Counted from the stretch's first letter, positions 1-8,220 are shown. The stretch: DNA of 12,612 bases from JAHECQ01 sp047638695 (GCA_047638695.1 JBLINY010000124.1:1-12612), one strand, 5' to 3'. Made by a program: numbers and translations. Notes: a model not told the origin generated them from the letters alone.

Positions 1-1299
1 ACCGCCCAGTTCCACCCAGGGAACGATCCATCGAGTACTGCTGACCTCAACCCCTCGGCTGCTGGCCACACCAATCGTTGCCGTGGGCTGTGCAGCCGCC
101 GGAACCGGAGCGACCTCGATGTCTTCTTCGGAAACCTCGCCCGGCTCGGCATCGCTCTGTCGTCCTCGGACGATTCTGGCATCGGCGCCGCCTGCACCGA
201 TCAGCGTGGTGTCGATTGCGGGCGTCACTTGCCATCGTTCGGCCACCACAGGAACGTCGTTCGCCGACTGCACCCGCAGGCCAACGTCATAGGGCAGAGG
301 AAGTCCAAAGCTGGTGAGGATCCCACGAAGGTCGAGGACAACAGAGCGGCCGGGCGGAACTGACACCTCGATCGGGACCAGTCCGTACGCGGCCCGATCG
401 ACCGGCTCGAGATCGAACTCGACATCCACTTCTGCCACCGTCTCGGTGGGGTTGAAGATGGCGAGACGATGGTCGCCTCCTTCATGCACTCGACCCGAAG
501 GCAGCGTCCATTGCGAGCTGGGCTCGGCCACCGCCAGCTGGAGCGCCGAACCACGGGGCCCAAGCGTGCCATCGAAGATCTGCAGGCGTTCAACCGCCAA
601 CTGGCCGCGCTCGACCACGATCGTCGTCGCCACATTGGGCTCTCTGGTTACGAACTCGCCGATGTTGACGACCCGCACCGACCCTCCGGGCACCACAGCC
701 CGCTTGAGATCAAGTGGCTCACGTGTTCGCGTTGGCGACTGGAACGTCATCGTGAAAACCGCATCCTCGGGAAACGGGTTGAGCAGCGCCACGAAGGCGA
801 CAGCATCTCGGGTCGTCACGCCGTCGGCGTAGAACCACCGGTCGGCTGTCTCGGTGCTGCATGGCCCCTGTGTGATGCCGCCCTGCGTCGTGACGGTGTG
901 ACCCACAACACCGAGTCCACCACTGACCTCGACAACGGCTCCGAGACTCGGCGCTGGATCAAGAGCGGCCACATCAATAACTTCCGTGCTGAACGGAGCG
1001 ACCGCTACCTCAAGCCCCGGCCCGGGGCCATCGCCCGTGACCAAATCGATAGCTGCGGTAGCCGGAGCGTCGCTGAGGTTCGAGATTGCCAGCTGATGTG
1101 TGGCGTAGCCGCCCGCCGCCCCCGATCCAATCGGGCAGAACCAGACGTTCGACAGGCGATCGGCCGAGCGCAGCGCGGGCGTGACGACCGGTTCGCCGAC
1201 CGTTGATGGATCGGGCACCGGGGCGAGGTCGACACGGTCGTACAGAACACCAGCTGCCAAGAGCCCCATGACTAGCCCGACAAGCGCCCAGCGATTCAT
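1..1299 (-). CDS. DUF5719-type membrane-anchored secreted protein, C-terminus cut off by the window edge
   Basis: The frame stays open from the ATG at 1299-1297 to base 1, giving at least 433 residues with no stop, so the 3' end lies outside the window. Residues 5-20 form one hydrophobic segment (LVGLVMGLLAAGVLY) with an Arg before it and Asp-Arg after it, which suggests a signal anchor with the rest outside the cytoplasm. The mature part starts with a VWFCP motif (Cys55) and later has QGPCS; the two Cys may form a disulfide. It then shows repeated beta-rich segments such as ALLNPFPEDAVFTMTF and AIFNPTETVAEVDVEF. This pattern fits the actinobacterial DUF5719 family, whose function is unknown to me. 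The start overlaps the stop of the glycosyltransferase gene by ATGA, so translation is probably coupled and the two products may work together in the envelope. The reading frame is certain; the family name is recalled and not searched. Confidence 0.85.
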   Translation of the reverse strand, partial: MNRWALVGLVMGLLAAGVLYDRVDLAPVPDPSTVGEPVVTPALRSADRLSNVWFCPIGSGAAGGYATHQLAISNLSDAPATAAIDLVTGDGPGPGLEVAVAPFSTEVIDVAALDPAPSLGAVVEVSGGLGVVGHTVTTQGGITQGPCSTETADRWFYADGVTTRDAVAFVALLNPFPEDAVFTMTFQSPTRTREPLDLKRAVVPGGSVRVVNIGEFVTREPNVATTIVVERGQLAVERLQIFDGTLGPRGSALQLAVAEPSSQWTLPSGRVHEGGDHRLAIFNPTETVAEVDVEFDLEPVDRAAYGLVPIEVSVPPGRSVVLDLRGILTSFGLPLPYDVGLRVQSANDVPVVAERWQVTPAIDTTLIGAGGADARIVRGRQSDAEPGEVSEEDIEVAPVPAAAQPTATIGVASSRGVEVSSTRWIVPWVELGG

Positions 1300-4200
1300 G
1301 GTTGGTCACCCTCGCTCGTTGCCGGCGTGATCGTCGCCTGCGACGAATCCTCACGCAGACGCGACAGCAGGAATCCGACCAGCACCAGCAAGAGCTGGCC
1401 CACCAGCGCCAGACGGCGAGTCAGAGAAGTCGGGTACGAGAAGGTCGTCCCGGCTGGTACCGAGGTCTCGGCCACAAGCAGCCCATCGAACGCGTTCGAC
1501 AATGTCACCTGCTCGTTGTCGGCGGACCAGCCATCAGATGAGACCGAGAGCAAGGTCTGGCCCACCGCCTCGTTGGCGAAGGTGACCTCATTTGGACGGC
1601 CTTCCACTGTCACGACCCGTTCGCCGGTCGAGAGGTCAGTATTGAGCTGGGTGAGCGCGTCGCCGGCGGCCGGCAGACCTCCGTCGACAAGCGAGACGAA
1701 CGGACCGAGCGCAGCAGTATTCCGGTACACAACAAGATCAACGGTGCCGGTGACCCGCTGGAGATCAAGCTGACTGGCCAGACCGGCAACGATCTCGCCC
1801 CCGGGGCTGTGTTGCGGTCCCTGGTACGGGGCAGGCGCAAGTTGCGCGACAACCACGATGAGGTCGATGCCGTAGGGAGCCAAGAGTCGCCCTAAACGGG
1901 CGGTATCTCCACTTCCGGCGAGATCAAGTCGGTCGCCAATGGCATTCTCTCGACCAAACCCGTCAGGAACCCATCGACCGCGCACATCGGCCGAGCCGTT
2001 GCCGCTGACGGCGAACGATGTGCCGGCCGGGGAACGCTGGGTGTCTATGGGCACCACCGAGGGGTCCCCCAGCCAAAGCACACGGGCCGAGCCCTCGTAC
2101 TGTTCAACCAATAGTTGGGTCGAGCGGCCATAGCCATGCTCGGCTAGGCCCCAGCGGCCATCGACAGATGCTTGAAAGCCGACGAGAGCGCTGCCAACCA
2201 TGGCGACGACTGCACCAAATCCGATGATCTGCCGCCACCCGAATCGGTAGCCAACCAGGTCAACATCGAGAGCTCGAACGCTGACACCCACAGCCAACGA
2301 CAAGCTGGCCGCGGCCGGCACGAGCAGGATCTCGCCAGCCGGAACGGATGCTGGCAACCAACCTCGGCGGTCGGCCCACAGCAGGGCAAAGGACCCAAGG
2401 GCGATAACCCATGCCTGGCCGGCCAGCGCCAAACGCCCGTCGTTGGCAATGAGCAGCGCGGCGAAGGCCGCAAACAACAACCCGAAAACAAGTAGCTTCG
2501 GCCCCGCCAGCCCGGGAGCGAACCGAACGATGTCGGCCAGCGAGTCGAACGCGGCCTCGGGCGAGCCTGGACCGACAAACCAGTCCCAACGGAAACGGCG
2601 GAGAACATCAAAGGTCCAGGGGGCATGCATTGCTCCCGGAACGAACACGGCACTGATCCCCGCTACCAACAGACGCCTCTGACCTACGGGCCGCAGCACG
2701 ATCATCGAACCAATCATCAACGTCACGGTCATGAGCACGGCCACCAGAATCACGGCAGGAACAAAAGTCGCGGCCATGGCGACAAGCAATCCAAAGCGCA
2801 GAATTCGAATCGGTTCAGGACGATCCACGATGACCGATGCTTGTCGGCCGCCATGCCCCCCGAACGGAGCAGCACCCTGTATTCGCAGCAGTGATCCCAG
2901 CAGAAATGGGGCGACCCCCCACACCACCAGCGCATCCCATCGGCCGGCCGAGAAGATCGACGGCAACAACGGATTGCCGAGATAGGCCAGGGCGGCGAGC
3001 CCTGCCGCCCGCGGCGATGCAAGCGGAGCGGCCAGGCGCCAGGCCCCGACAACACCCGCAATCAGTGGGACCAGAACCAACAAAAGGTCGAGCAGGCCAT
3101 CACCCCAAAAGAAGACAAGTCGCAACAGGCCGAGCACGCCGAAGGCAGTCGGGGCATTGCCTGCTCCCCCGGTACCAGCAGTTCGCCAGCTTCCGAGCCA
3201 CTCCCGCAACAGCGCACCTCCTTCGGGGAGCTCCAAGAATTGTCCGACGGGGGCGACGCCTCCCGAGATCAGCTTGCGACTGCCAAAGACCACTATCAGG
3301 CCTATGAAGACTCCGATGACCGACCCGTCACGCAGCGACGACGACCCAGCTCCAGCAAAGGAACTCCTCACGCCGCCGACGAACCCGACCAACCGGTCGC
3401 TGACGGAGAACTGACCACGGAAGAACGCGTTCAGTCGGGCCGATCCGGCAGTTTGCAACGCGTGCACGCCGCGATCGGGCACTTGGCGCAGGGCTTGCAG
3501 CTCTCGTCGTCGTTTCCGAATTTCGCCCCACCGGGCAACGTTGGCTCCAATAGCGGCAAAGGCCGCACCCGCCTGCCGACGCCGACCCGCAAGCAGCGCA
3601 TAGGCACCCTCGAGAACAAGAAGAAGGATCGCCAAGGGCACCACTCGCAAGAGCGAGAAACGCGACGACGTGACGAGCAACGTGCGGAGTCGGTTCCGGC
3701 CCAGTAGCCGTCGACGGTTGTCGGTTCCTACCTCGTCGAGTTCGACCGACCGGAGGCGAACCTTTGCACCGGGCACGGCAACGACCCGGGCGCCAGCTAC
3801 CTGGGCCCGCCAACAGAAGTCGAGATCCTCACTGACCGACTCGAGCGTGGTGTCGAAACCTCCGAGGGCCCGGAAGAGATCGGCCCGGACGAGCTGGACA
3901 CCCTCGGGAGCCACGAAAACATCTCGAACAGCGTCGTACTGCTCCTGATCGAACTCGAGCGGCTCCACCAGATCGACCTGAACGCCGAAGCGGTCCGATC
4001 CCCTACCGATCGCCGCGAGTCGTCGAGGGTCGTCCCATCGGACGAACTTCGGCGTGACCACACCGGCGTTCGAGCGATAGAGCTCTTCGACCAGGCTTGA
4101 GACACATGCGTGGTCGAGATCGACCCGCTCGGAACAGAACAGGAAGAACGCACCACCCGATACCAGCCCGGACGCGTGATTAGCAGCGGCGCCAAAGCTC

Positions 4201-4469
4201 GGGTTTCCGGAGAGCCGGTTCAGGGACGCGTCAGGCATAACAGAAGCCACGTCGTCAGCGACACTCGACTCGGCGCCGGTACCGGTGGCGTCGATCACCA
4301 GGACGTCGAGGTTCTCATAGTCCTGATCAGCCAACGATTGAAGGGTGACACCAAGTTGGTCGTCGCCCTCGCGGACGACGAGCACCGCCACCACGGCTGG
4401 GGCACCGTCGCCGGCGACTTCTGCCCCCACGACGAGGGAGGCCGATTCGATCGGAAGGGAGTCGGTCAC
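1296..4469 (-). CDS. Large membrane glycosyltransferase: GT2 domain plus multi-helix membrane region
   Basis: This 1057-residue protein begins with a GT-A family 2 domain (about residues 24-265). Visible GT2 signs are AVLVVREG at the first strand, SLADQDYENLDVLVIDATG, FVRWDDPRR, GGFDTTLESVSEDLDFCWR (213-221 carries the acidic ED motif) and RNRLRTLL at 258-265. The usual acidic metal motif after the fourth strand is replaced by SERVDLD at 113-119. From about 273 there are roughly ten hydrophobic segments (about 273-294, 383-396, 447-478, 488-530, 558-592, 599-611, 657-675, 681-698, 712-731, 748-765), then some 250 polar residues that probably face outside, and a last helix at about 1016-1035. 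The middle helices, with GNPLLPSIFSAGRWDALVVW at 498-517, recall GT-C arabinofuranosyltransferases. A role in building an envelope glycan is inferred; donor and acceptor are unknown. The start is GTG at 4469-4467. It is first in an operon with the DUF5719 gene. Confidence 0.87.
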   Translation of the reverse strand: MTDSLPIESASLVVGAEVAGDGAPAVVAVLVVREGDDQLGVTLQSLADQDYENLDVLVIDATGTGAESSVADDVASVMPDASLNRLSGNPSFGAAANHASGLVSGGAFFLFCSERVDLDHACVSSLVEELYRSNAGVVTPKFVRWDDPRRLAAIGRGSDRFGVQVDLVEPLEFDQEQYDAVRDVFVAPEGVQLVRADLFRALGGFDTTLESVSEDLDFCWRAQVAGARVVAVPGAKVRLRSVELDEVGTDNRRRLLGRNRLRTLLVTSSRFSLLRVVPLAILLLVLEGAYALLAGRRRQAGAAFAAIGANVARWGEIRKRRRELQALRQVPDRGVHALQTAGSARLNAFFRGQFSVSDRLVGFVGGVRSSFAGAGSSSLRDGSVIGVFIGLIVVFGSRKLISGGVAPVGQFLELPEGGALLREWLGSWRTAGTGGAGNAPTAFGVLGLLRLVFFWGDGLLDLLLVLVPLIAGVVGAWRLAAPLASPRAAGLAALAYLGNPLLPSIFSAGRWDALVVWGVAPFLLGSLLRIQGAAPFGGHGGRQASVIVDRPEPIRILRFGLLVAMAATFVPAVILVAVLMTVTLMIGSMIVLRPVGQRRLLVAGISAVFVPGAMHAPWTFDVLRRFRWDWFVGPGSPEAAFDSLADIVRFAPGLAGPKLLVFGLLFAAFAALLIANDGRLALAGQAWVIALGSFALLWADRRGWLPASVPAGEILLVPAAASLSLAVGVSVRALDVDLVGYRFGWRQIIGFGAVVAMVGSALVGFQASVDGRWGLAEHGYGRSTQLLVEQYEGSARVLWLGDPSVVPIDTQRSPAGTSFAVSGNGSADVRGRWVPDGFGRENAIGDRLDLAGSGDTARLGRLLAPYGIDLIVVVAQLAPAPYQGPQHSPGGEIVAGLASQLDLQRVTGTVDLVVYRNTAALGPFVSLVDGGLPAAGDALTQLNTDLSTGERVVTVEGRPNEVTFANEAVGQTLLSVSSDGWSADNEQVTLSNAFDGLLVAETSVPAGTTFSYPTSLTRRLALVGQLLLVLVGFLLSRLREDSSQATITPATSEGDQP

Positions 4470-4478
4470 GGGGTCGCA

Positions 4479-4484
4479 AGACTA
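4479..4484 (-). promoter_or_regulatory. Possible -10 hexamer for the glycosyltransferase operon
   Basis: On the minus strand the hexamer reads TAGTCT (TANNNT type) and ends nine bases before the GTG start at 4469. No convincing -35 lies at 16-18 bases; a TTGCGG is about 22 bases upstream. No Shine-Dalgarno is seen between the hexamer and the start, so a very short leader or leaderless mRNA is likely. It is a weak call on its own, supported by the same arrangement at other divergent starts in this window. Confidence 0.35.
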
Positions 4485-4538
4485 GCGCCGATCGGGTCCT
4501 CGCTGGCCGCAAGCAAGTCCTGGGACTCCAACATCGCA

Positions 4539-4566
4539 TTGATAGGGGCAGCTTGCGTTGTAGGGT
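4539..4566 (+). promoter_or_regulatory. Probable sigma-70-type promoter for the rmd-gmd-fbiA unit
   Basis: TTGATA at 4539-4544 is followed after 16 bases by TAGGGT at 4561-4566, close to the actinobacterial -35/-10 pattern. The ATG of the rmd-like gene is only three bases further on (4570), and the next codon is GTG at 4573, where transcription would be expected to start. The mRNA would then be leaderless and begin at or near the GTG. No ribosome binding site is present. Confidence 0.5.
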
Positions 4567-4569
4567 CGC

Positions 4570-5499
4570 ATGGTGGGCAAAGCACTAGTTACGGGGGCCG
4601 CCGGATTCGTCGGACCACATCTGCTGCAGCACCTCGCCGAGATGGGTGACGATGCGTCGGGTACCGATCTAGCTGACGGCCCCGATCTTCTCGACAGCGA
4701 AGGTTGGAGACAACTCGTAGCCGACCGGTCTCCCGATGTGATCTACCACCTGGCGGGTTGGAGTGACGTTGGCAGATCGTGGAACTCCCCGGCAATGGCG
4801 TGGAGGGTCAACACCGAGGGCGTCATCTCGGTCTTGGAGGCCGCTCGAGCCAACGAGGTCGGTCGCGTGATCGTCGTGAGCAGTGCTGATATCTACGGCA
4901 TCGTCGCGCCCGATCAGCTCCCTATCACTGAAGACTCACCATGCCAGCCTAGATCGCCCTATGGCGCCAGCAAAGAAGGGGCCGAGGCCCTAGCCCGGCA
5001 ATATCACCGGGGCCGCGGGCTCGACGTCGTCATCGCTCGCCCGTTCAACCACATTGGCCCCGGTCAAGGGTTGTCGTTCGCTGCTCCAGCATTCGCCCAC
5101 CAAATCGCACAATGCGAACAAAAGAGTGGCGGAGTTGTCACTCACGGCGACCTCAGTCCTCGTCGCGACCTCACTGACGTTCGCGATGTCGTTCGGGCCT
5201 ACCGGCTGTTGGCAACCGCCGGCCGGGCTGGCCAGACCTACAACATCTGTTCTGGCGCGGACACTGCAATGTCGTCGTTGCTCAACCAACTCATTGCGCT
5301 GGCCGATGTACCCATCGACACCATGACCGACGCCAAACTACTGCGACCGGTAGAGTTGCCGGTCCTCCGAGGGTCGCACGACCGGATCACCAGCGACACC
5401 GGCTGGAAGCCAGAACGACCACTGAACGAAACACTGCGCGACGTTCTCGACGACGCTCGACAACGTCTTCTCAGCCCCCCGTCCCAACCTGCCCCTTAG
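4570..5499 (+). CDS. rmd: NAD(P)-dependent sugar reductase, probable GDP-4-keto-6-deoxy-D-mannose reductase (Rmd)
   Basis: The 309-residue product is an extended short-chain dehydrogenase/reductase. It has the N-terminal nucleotide-binding motif TGAAGFVG (Gly9, Gly12, Gly15), YHLAG at 59-63, the catalytic Ser in VVSSADIYG (102-110) and the Tyr131-x3-Lys135 pair in SPYGASK. RPFNHIGPGQG (157-167) and LSPRRDLTDVRDVVRAY (195-211) match what I recall of Rmd enzymes, which reduce the Gmd product to GDP-D-rhamnose in the cytoplasm. The SSADIYG and SPYGASK motifs argue against GDP-L-fucose synthase. A GDP-6-deoxy-talose-forming reductase cannot be excluded. Its length is close to the roughly 300 residues known for Rmd. 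The dehydratase gene gmd follows after 45 bases on the same strand. The start could be ATG 4570 or GTG 4573, depending on where the leaderless transcript begins. Confidence 0.85.
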   Translation: MVGKALVTGAAGFVGPHLLQHLAEMGDDASGTDLADGPDLLDSEGWRQLVADRSPDVIYHLAGWSDVGRSWNSPAMAWRVNTEGVISVLEAARANEVGRVIVVSSADIYGIVAPDQLPITEDSPCQPRSPYGASKEGAEALARQYHRGRGLDVVIARPFNHIGPGQGLSFAAPAFAHQIAQCEQKSGGVVTHGDLSPRRDLTDVRDVVRAYRLLATAGRAGQTYNICSGADTAMSSLLNQLIALADVPIDTMTDAKLLRPVELPVLRGSHDRITSDTGWKPERPLNETLRDVLDDARQRLLSPPSQPAP

Positions 5500-5544
5500 C
5501 CGGACCGGTCCCCCACCCGGGCCCCTATCTACGACTGGATCTTC

Positions 5545-6525
5545 ATGACGACCAAGGCTCTCATCACCGGACTCACCGGCCAGGACGGCTCGTACCTTGC
5601 CGAGCTCTTGCTCGACAAGGGTTACGAAGTCCACGGCATGGTCCGGCGGTCGAGCACGGTGAACTTCGAACGCATCGCCCATATCCAGGACGACATCCAG
5701 ATAGCGCAAGGTGACCTGCTCGACGAGGCATCCCTGGCTGACGTCATCCGACGAGTTCGGCCCGCCGAGGTCTACAACCTTGCCGCTCAGTCCTTCGTGC
5801 AAACGTCGTGGCAGCAGGCCGTCCTTACCGGCGAGACAACGGCTCTCGGCGTAACCCGACTCCTCAATGCGGTGAAAGACGTGGACCGCGACATTCGTTT
5901 TTACCAAGCCTCGTCGTCAGAAATGTTCGGCAAGGTGCAGGAAGTCCCGCAGACCGAGTCAACTCCGTTCTATCCCCGGAGCCCCTACGGCGTGGCCAAG
6001 CTGTATGGCCATTGGATCACGGTGAACTACCGCGAGAGCTACAACCTCCACGCGTCCAGCGGCATCCTGTTCAATCACGAAAGCCCACGCCGCGGCCTCG
6101 AGTTCGTCACCCGCAAGATCTCCAACCATGTTGCTCGCATCAAGCTCGGCCTCACCAATGAGCTCCGACTGGGCGACCTCCATCCACAACGTGATTGGGG
6201 ATTCGCCGGCGATTACGTCGAAGCAATGTGGCTGATGCTGCAACAGGACCAGCCCGACGACTACGTCGTCTCTACAGCCGAGACTCACACCGTCGAGGAG
6301 TTCTGCGAGATCGCTTTCAGCTGTGCCGACCTTGACTGGAAGGACTATGTCGTCCAGGACGAGCAGTTCATGCGACCGGCCGAGGTCGACCTTCTGATCG
6401 GCGACGCAAAGAAGGCCAGTGAAGTCCTCGGCTGGCAGCCTCGTACCGGCTTTCGTGAGCTGGTCGAAATGATGGTTGCGTCAGACCTCGAGCTTGTCGC
6501 CCGCCAACAGCGCTCGCTGGCCTGA
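5545..6525 (+). CDS. gmd: GDP-mannose 4,6-dehydratase (Gmd)
   Basis: Gmd converts GDP-D-mannose to GDP-4-keto-6-deoxy-D-mannose with bound NADP. The 326-residue product shows the family's strict motifs: TGLTGQDGSYLAELLL with Gly9, Gly12 and Gly15, the Arg-Arg-Ser-Ser-Thr cofactor loop at 34-38, GDLLD at 56-60, NLAAQSFV at 78-85, QASSSEMFG at 121-129 (Ser124 and Glu126 in the positions of the catalytic Thr and Glu of E. coli Gmd), Tyr148-x3-Lys152, and ILFNHESPRRGLEFVTRKI at 174-192. It is a short form, similar to the Gmd of about 323 residues used for GDP-D-rhamnose in Pseudomonas and shorter than the E. coli enzyme of about 373. It lies between the rmd-like gene and fbiA, probably in one transcript. 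Only a weak TGGA (5536-5539) precedes the start. This identification is secure. Confidence 0.96.
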   Translation: MTTKALITGLTGQDGSYLAELLLDKGYEVHGMVRRSSTVNFERIAHIQDDIQIAQGDLLDEASLADVIRRVRPAEVYNLAAQSFVQTSWQQAVLTGETTALGVTRLLNAVKDVDRDIRFYQASSSEMFGKVQEVPQTESTPFYPRSPYGVAKLYGHWITVNYRESYNLHASSGILFNHESPRRGLEFVTRKISNHVARIKLGLTNELRLGDLHPQRDWGFAGDYVEAMWLMLQQDQPDDYVVSTAETHTVEEFCEIAFSCADLDWKDYVVQDEQFMRPAEVDLLIGDAKKASEVLGWQPRTGFRELVEMMVASDLELVARQQRSLA

Positions 6526-6537
6526 CGCAACCGACAC

Positions 6538-6543
6538 GGAAGG
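6538..6543 (+). promoter_or_regulatory. Ribosome binding site of fbiA
   Basis: GGAAGG lies nine bases before the ATG at 6553 and is the clearest Shine-Dalgarno match in the window. It supports internal translation initiation of fbiA from a transcript that starts further upstream with rmd or gmd, in contrast to the probable leaderless starts at the divergent promoters. Confidence 0.6.
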
Positions 6544-6552
6544 CAACAATTC

Positions 6553-7473
6553 ATGACGATCGCCGTTCTCTGCGGGGGAGTCGGCGCAGCCCGCCTGCTC
6601 CGCGGCATGACCCAGGTGGTTCCCGGATCCGACCTCGTCGCCATTGTGAACGTCGGCGACGATCTCGAGCTCCACGGACTCCATGTGTCGCCCGATATCG
6701 ACACCATCACCTACACCCTGTCCGAGGCCGTCAGCGCCGAACGGGGCTGGGGGCTCGAAGGTGAGACCTGGCAGGCAATGGAGATGCTCCAGAAGCTTGG
6801 GGGCGTCGACTGGTTCTCCCTCGGCGACCGCGATCTCGGCACCCACCTGTATCGGACTCATCGCCTCAGCGAGGGGGCAAGCCTCCATGAGATCACCGAC
6901 GAGATCGCGACCGCCTGGGGTCTCGATCTGACCCTGACGCCCGTCACCAACGACCGGCTCCGCACGCTCGTGACTACGGTTGACGAAGGCGAAATCACTT
7001 TCCAGGAGTATTTCGTTCGGCGCCAACACGACGTTGCCGTCACCGCCGTCCGCTTCGATGGTGCGGAGGCAAGCAGGCCAGCTCCAGGTGTTCTCGAAGC
7101 ACTTGCTAGAGCCAGCAAGATCGTCATTGCTCCCTCGAATCCCGTCGTCTCAATCGACCCCGTCTTGGCGGTACCGGGAATCGAAGACATCTTGCGTGCT
7201 CGCCGGGACGACGTCATCGCTGTTTCGCCCATCATCGGTGGAAAGGCGCTCAAGGGTCCGGCCGATCGACTCCTCACCGAACTCGGCCGCCAATCAACGG
7301 CGGCAGGGGTCGCCGAGTGGTACCGCGAAGTGGTCGGGACGTTGGTCATCGACGAGATAGACGCAAGCCTCGAGAGCGATGTCGCTTCCCACGGCGTGCG
7401 CTGCATCGTCGCGCCGACCATCATGTCCGACGCGGCTACCGCAGCCGATCTGTCGCGGCTACTTCTGAGCTAG
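6553..7473 (+). CDS. fbiA: F420 precursor synthase: 2-phospho-L-lactate (or phosphoenolpyruvate) transferase FbiA/CofD
   Basis: FbiA joins the activated three-carbon unit (EPPG or LPPG) to the deazaflavin Fo, giving dehydro-F420-0 or F420-0 in the cytoplasm. The 306-residue product has every CofD landmark: CGGVGAARLLRGM at 7-19, the IVNVGDD loop at 31-37, HVSPDIDTITYTL at 44-56, GDRDLGTHLYRT at 91-102, IAPSNPVVSIDPVL at 192-205 and SPIIGGKALKGPADRLL at 225-241. Length fits the usual 300-330. In actinobacteria the accepted donor is made from phosphoenolpyruvate; the sequence alone does not show which substrate is used here. It follows gmd by 27 bases and has its own good ribosome binding site. 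The partner gene fbiB is not adjacent: a minus-strand gene separates them. Confidence 0.96.
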   Translation: MTIAVLCGGVGAARLLRGMTQVVPGSDLVAIVNVGDDLELHGLHVSPDIDTITYTLSEAVSAERGWGLEGETWQAMEMLQKLGGVDWFSLGDRDLGTHLYRTHRLSEGASLHEITDEIATAWGLDLTLTPVTNDRLRTLVTTVDEGEITFQEYFVRRQHDVAVTAVRFDGAEASRPAPGVLEALARASKIVIAPSNPVVSIDPVLAVPGIEDILRARRDDVIAVSPIIGGKALKGPADRLLTELGRQSTAAGVAEWYREVVGTLVIDEIDASLESDVASHGVRCIVAPTIMSDAATAADLSRLLLS

Positions 7474-7558
7474 CTGGAGGGGCTCGACTACTCAACCGAC
7501 TTGATTGCTGAACGAGCTCCATTGCGGAACGAGTTCGATCGCTAGAAAATCTCGGGGT
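7474..7558. other. Intergenic gap between convergent fbiA and the His-rich protein gene
   Basis: These 85 bases hold two copies of GAACGAG (7510-7516 and 7528-7534) and an imperfect inverted repeat around ATTGC with 8 of 11 pairs. No run of T follows on either strand, so it is not a convincing intrinsic terminator. No RNA gene or other feature was recognised. Confidence 0.4.
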
Positions 7559-8206
7559 TCAGCCGCCGTCGAGCGAGCCGAGTTGCTCGATCTGGCCGAC
7601 CAGTGGCGACTTCGGGATATCAGCCGGATCAGTGCCAACAGGGACACGAGCGAGCGTGAGGGCGAAGTTGTCCGCCGTAATGGGGAAGTTGTTCAGGTCG
7701 GTGGTGATGATCTCGGGTGTCTCGCTATCGGGATCATCCCAGTAGGCCAGGACGAGCTGAGAGTCTTCGCCCGCGCACTGCACGGCCTCGTCAAGTTGGG
7801 TTGGCACCTCGCCTGGACCGGGCACGTAGAGATCGTCGGTAAGCACGCCGCCGGTTGCCCGCAGGTAGGCGCCTAACGTGGCGTTCTTGCCCGCAGCTGC
7901 CGATGTGAAGGGATGCACGTGCATCAGACCGTCACCGTGGGTGTGGACGCCTTCAGGGTCGTTGTCGTCGGCAGAGAACGGAAGGTCGGTGCCACAGTCG
8001 TGGATCAACAAGGCTCCATGCCAGTGATCGACGAGTGCTCGCGGAGCGATGCCGACGTTGCTCTCGCGTTGACTGGCGAGCACGGCGACGGCCGCGACAC
8101 CGATCAGCGCGATCACCACAACAACCGGCAGGAACCAGGAGCGTCCCTGATCAGCCACCGGAGATATCAGCTTTGAGTTCTTGTCCTTGCGTGATTCCTT
8201 ACCCAT
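7559..8206 (-). CDS. Membrane-anchored protein with an extracytoplasmic His-rich domain, function unknown
   Basis: I do not recognise a named domain. From the ATG at 8206-8204 the product has 215 residues: a basic, Lys-rich N-terminus (MGKESRKDKNSK), one membrane helix at about 24-43 (FLPVVVVIALIGVAAVAVLA) and a domain that should face outside. Its first part is packed with His: DHWHGALLIHDCG (His61, His63, His69, Cys71) and GVHTHGDGLMHVHPF (His88, 90, 96, 98). Cys144 could pair with Cys71. The spacing suggests a metal site, but no enzyme signature is visible. A GTG at 8248 would add 14 residues but would overlap the fbiB start. The ATG was preferred because a -10-like hexamer ends eight bases upstream and because the basic residues then directly precede the helix. 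It is convergent to fbiA and divergent from fbiB. Confidence 0.8.
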   Translation of the reverse strand: MGKESRKDKNSKLISPVADQGRSWFLPVVVVIALIGVAAVAVLASQRESNVGIAPRALVDHWHGALLIHDCGTDLPFSADDNDPEGVHTHGDGLMHVHPFTSAAAGKNATLGAYLRATGGVLTDDLYVPGPGEVPTQLDEAVQCAGEDSQLVLAYWDDPDSETPEIITTDLNNFPITADNFALTLARVPVGTDPADIPKSPLVGQIEQLGSLDGG

Positions 8207-8214
8207 CGGGCGAC

Positions 8215-8220
8215 AGGGTA
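8215..8220 (-). promoter_or_regulatory. Probable -10 element of the His-rich protein gene
   Basis: The minus-strand hexamer TACCCT ends eight bases before the ATG at 8206, with no Shine-Dalgarno in between, which suggests leaderless transcription. No good -35 hexamer is visible at the expected distance. It lies in the same 42-base divergent gap as the fbiB promoter, so the two genes may compete for RNA polymerase. Confidence 0.4.

Noticed and set aside
469..1206. Long open frame on the plus strand (245 codons) opposite the DUF5719 gene
   Set aside because: The minus-strand frame has a signal anchor, the WFCP motif, family-like repeats and an ATGA coupling. The plus-strand product is Arg-rich without domain features, as expected for a shadow frame in GC-rich DNA.
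5502..5511. Palindrome GGACCGGTCC between rmd and gmd
   Set aside because: It is short, GC-only apart from one A/T pair, has no loop or T-run, and is expected by chance in this composition. It is neither a terminator nor a supported operator.
5338..5907. 189-codon minus-strand frame bridging rmd and gmd
   Set aside because: It overlaps the conserved ends of two securely identified genes and has no coding features of its own.
7912..7925. Perfect 14-base palindrome GATGCACGTGCATC
   Set aside because: It lies within the His-rich protein gene and is fully explained by the codons for Met-His-Val-His-Pro. There is no promoter next to it to make it an operator.
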